Shown here in pieces: positions 61,867 to 64,000 of a stretch of 64,000 nt of DNA. The notes under the pieces are model-generated. The model was not told the DNA's origin. It did no database searches and saw only the letters and a list, made by a program, of their open reading frames with translations. Each line of letters starts with the position of its first letter. The first letter of the stretch is position 1. The stretch comes from Acidobacteriota bacterium (lineage in GTDB: Bacteria; Acidobacteriota; Terriglobia; UBA7540). Made by a program: the position numbers and the translations under genes. Location of the stretch: NCBI GenBank assembly GCA_021828285.1, contig JAKASG010000002.1, positions 1 through 64,000 of the forward strand. Direction: 5' to 3'.

Positions 61867-64000
61867 TTAAAAGGTAATCTCAGCCCCGAGTTGTATGATT
61901 CGCATATTGCCGTTGAAGCCCGCGGGGCCGGTGATTGTGCCAGCCGTAGGATCAACCAATGCGCCGGTTGCACTCAGCCCAACGTTGGCATCCGGGTTCC
62001 CGAAGTTGATGTGATTGAAGGCGTTATACATGTCAGCTCGGACTTCAAGCTGCGCCTGCTCAAAGTGGAGCGGAAACGATTTGGCAAAACTGAAGTCCGT
62101 ATCCGTGAATCCAGGCCCAATCAGAGTGTTGCGGCCGTTGTTGCCGAACGTTCCAGGCGCCGGATTCGCGAAGGCCGCGGGATTGAACCATTCTCCGTTG
62201 GTTGGATGAGCGACTTTAGGATTACCCACCAGCTCGGGATAGAGCGTGCCGGCTCCCTGGAGTCCTGGATCAATGCCAGCGGCAACAGAGCTCTGGATGA
62301 CGGGCGTAAATGGAACGCCCCCATGCCACTGGACAATGCTCGAGACGCGCCAGCCGCCGGCAATCTCATTGGCAACACCATGGAGTGGAAACGCGCGGCT
62401 GCTGCCGAACGGCAGATCGTAGACGACCTCGCCCACCAGGGTGTTTGCAGAGTTGAAGTCGGACAGCCCGTAATTGGCCGCGGGGCTGAAGGCGTTCTGG
62501 TAGATGTCAACGCCCGACCCGTGGCCGTTCCCGGTGCCCGTATCGAGCGCCTTCGACCAGGCGTAATTAAACGTGAATTCTAGCCCGCGCGAAATCTTTT
62601 TTTGAACGCTCAGTTGCAGCGCGTTGTAATTGGACCAGCCGGTGTAATTGGCGGCATTGATGGCATTGAACACGGGATTCGGAAATCCGCAGTGATAGCC
62701 CGTGCACCCCAATTTGCTTTGAGAAGCCTGGTTGATGTTCGTTTGAAAGTTCAGGTTGTTGCCGTGCGTGTAAACGTAACTTGAATCCAGCATGATCCCG
62801 CCAACGAACTGGTGCTCGACACTCAGGAGGAACTGCTGCACGTAGACCGTCGGCATGTTCCGCGGATAGTATTGCACGCTGCTGAAGTTCGAGATTTCCG
62901 GTGAAAGAGTTTGAAGCGTCGGAAAGATAACGGTGCCCGGAGGCGGTCCCACGGCCAGTTTCCACGGGTATGTTCCGTAGACGTATCCTCCATTGCCGAC
63001 ATTGTGAGGATTAAAGCCGAGGCCGAGGGCGCCGTCTGTGTAATTTTCGGCATCCCGCGGAGCATCGAAAATCCCGTAACTCGACCGGACGGACCAGTTT
63101 GGCCGAGGCGACCAGGCAATCCCCACCCGAGGAGCAAATTCGTGGTAATCCCCGTTTTGGACAGTCGCCATATTCTTCACGCCGAAAGCAGGATCGCTCT
63201 GTCCGCCGAAAAGGATCGCGCCCTTGTATTGCCCTCCGTAAGCCGAATTCGGCAGAAAGGGATCGTAGACGCCGAAGAGATTGTTCTTCACTCCCCAGCC
63301 GGACTGCAACTGCCAGCGCAGGCCCAGGTTGAGGGTCACGTGCGGCGTAACGCGATAGTCGTCACTGGCAAAAAAAGCCCCGTCCGACATGTGAGCGCCG
63401 GTTTCGTCGGACTCGTAAACGTACCACCCGTAAACATCACCGGAGAGGAAGTCGGCGTAAGGAATTCCAGTGACCCCTCCGTTAAATTCGAAATTGCCCG
63501 AAGTAATATCGCCCCAATTCGTATAATTCTGGTAGTCGCGGTCGTACTGGCCGCCCAGATTGATCGTTTGCTTGCCGCGAATGAGCGTGAGAACATCGGA
63601 ATAGTTGTAAACTTCTTCGCCCAGAACTGCGTTGATGTTGCCGTTTGAGCCGCACCCAGCGGCCAAAGCGAAGCATCCGGCGCCCGCGCCGGAATCGATC
63701 GTGACATTGGGAAATACGTTCGACGGGGCATTGGTCCCATAGGCGGGTTCGAGGCCGATCTGGGTTGGAGCGTTCTTGCCCAAGGACCAGGGGTGGTAAG
63801 CATCGAGCTCGTGCATTCCTCCGAAGCGAAATTGGTTGAGCGTCGTCGGATTAATCGTGTACACGTCCGAGATTTGCCCCGTAAAATTGGAATTGTGGCC
63901 CGCGTTGATCACCGAGGCCAGACTCGGGTAGAGAGGATCCGCCGGGACATACGTGACAAAATTCGGATAGTAGTTGAAACTGACCGATAGTTTCTGTTTC
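61867..64000 (-). CDS. TonB-dependent receptor, Oar-like, C-terminal part (runs off the window)
   Basis: Outer-membrane receptor. 710 residues of the C-terminal part are visible and the frame is open to the window edge, with the 5' end missing. The sequence is a beta-barrel rich in Asn, Gly, Tyr and Phe with aromatic strand ends (NYAWSKALDTGTGNGHGSG, LEVRADMYNAFNHINFG) and finishes with the outer-membrane-type signature ending in phenylalanine (RIIQLGAEITF). This matches the CarboxypepD_reg/Oar-like family expanded in Acidobacteria, which probably imports oligosaccharides. Beside GH53 and GH2 it is a plausible galacto-oligosaccharide importer; no SusD-like partner is present. Confidence 0.88.
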   Translation of the reverse strand, partial: KQKLSVSFNYYPNFVTYVPADPLYPSLASVINAGHNSNFTGQISDVYTINPTTLNQFRFGGMHELDAYHPWSLGKNAPTQIGLEPAYGTNAPSNVFPNVTIDSGAGAGCFALAAGCGSNGNINAVLGEEVYNYSDVLTLIRGKQTINLGGQYDRDYQNYTNWGDITSGNFEFNGGVTGIPYADFLSGDVYGWYVYESDETGAHMSDGAFFASDDYRVTPHVTLNLGLRWQLQSGWGVKNNLFGVYDPFLPNSAYGGQYKGAILFGGQSDPAFGVKNMATVQNGDYHEFAPRVGIAWSPRPNWSVRSSYGIFDAPRDAENYTDGALGLGFNPHNVGNGGYVYGTYPWKLAVGPPPGTVIFPTLQTLSPEISNFSSVQYYPRNMPTVYVQQFLLSVEHQFVGGIMLDSSYVYTHGNNLNFQTNINQASQSKLGCTGYHCGFPNPVFNAINAANYTGWSNYNALQLSVQKKISRGLEFTFNYAWSKALDTGTGNGHGSGVDIYQNAFSPAANYGLSDFNSANTLVGEVVYDLPFGSSRAFPLHGVANEIAGGWRVSSIVQWHGGVPFTPVIQSSVAAGIDPGLQGAGTLYPELVGNPKVAHPTNGEWFNPAAFANPAPGTFGNNGRNTLIGPGFTDTDFSFAKSFPLHFEQAQLEVRADMYNAFNHINFGNPDANVGLSATGALVDPTAGTITGPAGFNGNMRIIQLGAEITF

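Overview
The window looks like part of an Acidobacteriota (Acidobacteriia/Solibacteres-type) chromosome. The evidence is the high GC content, a complete dcw cell-wall/division cluster, hpnCDE squalene genes, a Reg_prop-type histidine kinase, several secreted glycoside hydrolases, and an Oar-like TonB-dependent receptor with a long beta-barrel. The genus cannot be fixed from the sequence alone. The MurE DNPR motif points to meso-diaminopimelate peptidoglycan, so a Gram-negative wall.

Layout. 1-5.8 kb: the edge of an IS630-type element abuts a CHASE3/PAS histidine kinase whose first membrane helix appears cut off; then come a CheY/Rcp1-like regulator, a REC-PAS-PAS-PAS-kinase-REC hybrid and a REC-PilZ protein. 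5.9-7.7 kb: rpiB-glyA. 7.7-12 kb: a secreted carboxylesterase, an AIM24-family protein and a C45-like Ntn hydrolase. 12-32.6 kb, all on the minus strand: mraZ-rsmH-ftsL-ftsI-murE-murF-mraY, then a small ribbon-helix-helix (RHH) gene, then murD-ftsW-murG-murC-ftsQ-ftsA-ftsZ, hpnC-hpnD-hpnE and the C45 gene. 32.7-34.3 kb: a large unrecognised protein with a possible nucleotidyltransferase signature. 34.4-43.7 kb, plus strand: a BtuF-like protein, an fRMsr-like GAF protein, a DipZ-like thioredoxin protein, a MutT-like Nudix protein, a WD40 protein, rimO-yacG-pgpA, an NHL/TIG protein, cinA and thpR. 43.9-52.3 kb: a Cache-HAMP-HD-GYP protein, ftsY, a Tat-exported GH30 enzyme, a FecR protein, mreBCD and tRNA-Arg(CCU). 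52.6-64 kb: a Reg_prop kinase with its LuxR-type regulator, then convergent GH2, a degraded Tat-signal gene, a GH53 galactanase, a TPR protein and the 3' part of a TonB receptor. Together these resemble a galactan-utilisation region.

The most striking observation is the regulatory architecture of the dcw cluster. Upstream of mraZ is a TTGACA-17-TATAGT promoter followed by four MraZ-box-like repeats at exact 10-bp spacing. In the 51-bp gap between mraY and murD is a second promoter, TTGACA-17-TAAAAT. Its -10 box lies inside a perfect 17-bp palindrome, and the next gene is a 62-aa RHH protein that overlaps murD. This suggests a self-regulated RHH switch controlling the murD-to-ftsZ half of the cluster separately from the MraZ-controlled half. 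I do not know of a description of such a regulator. MurD also carries an unusual acidic, proline-rich C-terminal tail of about 113 residues.
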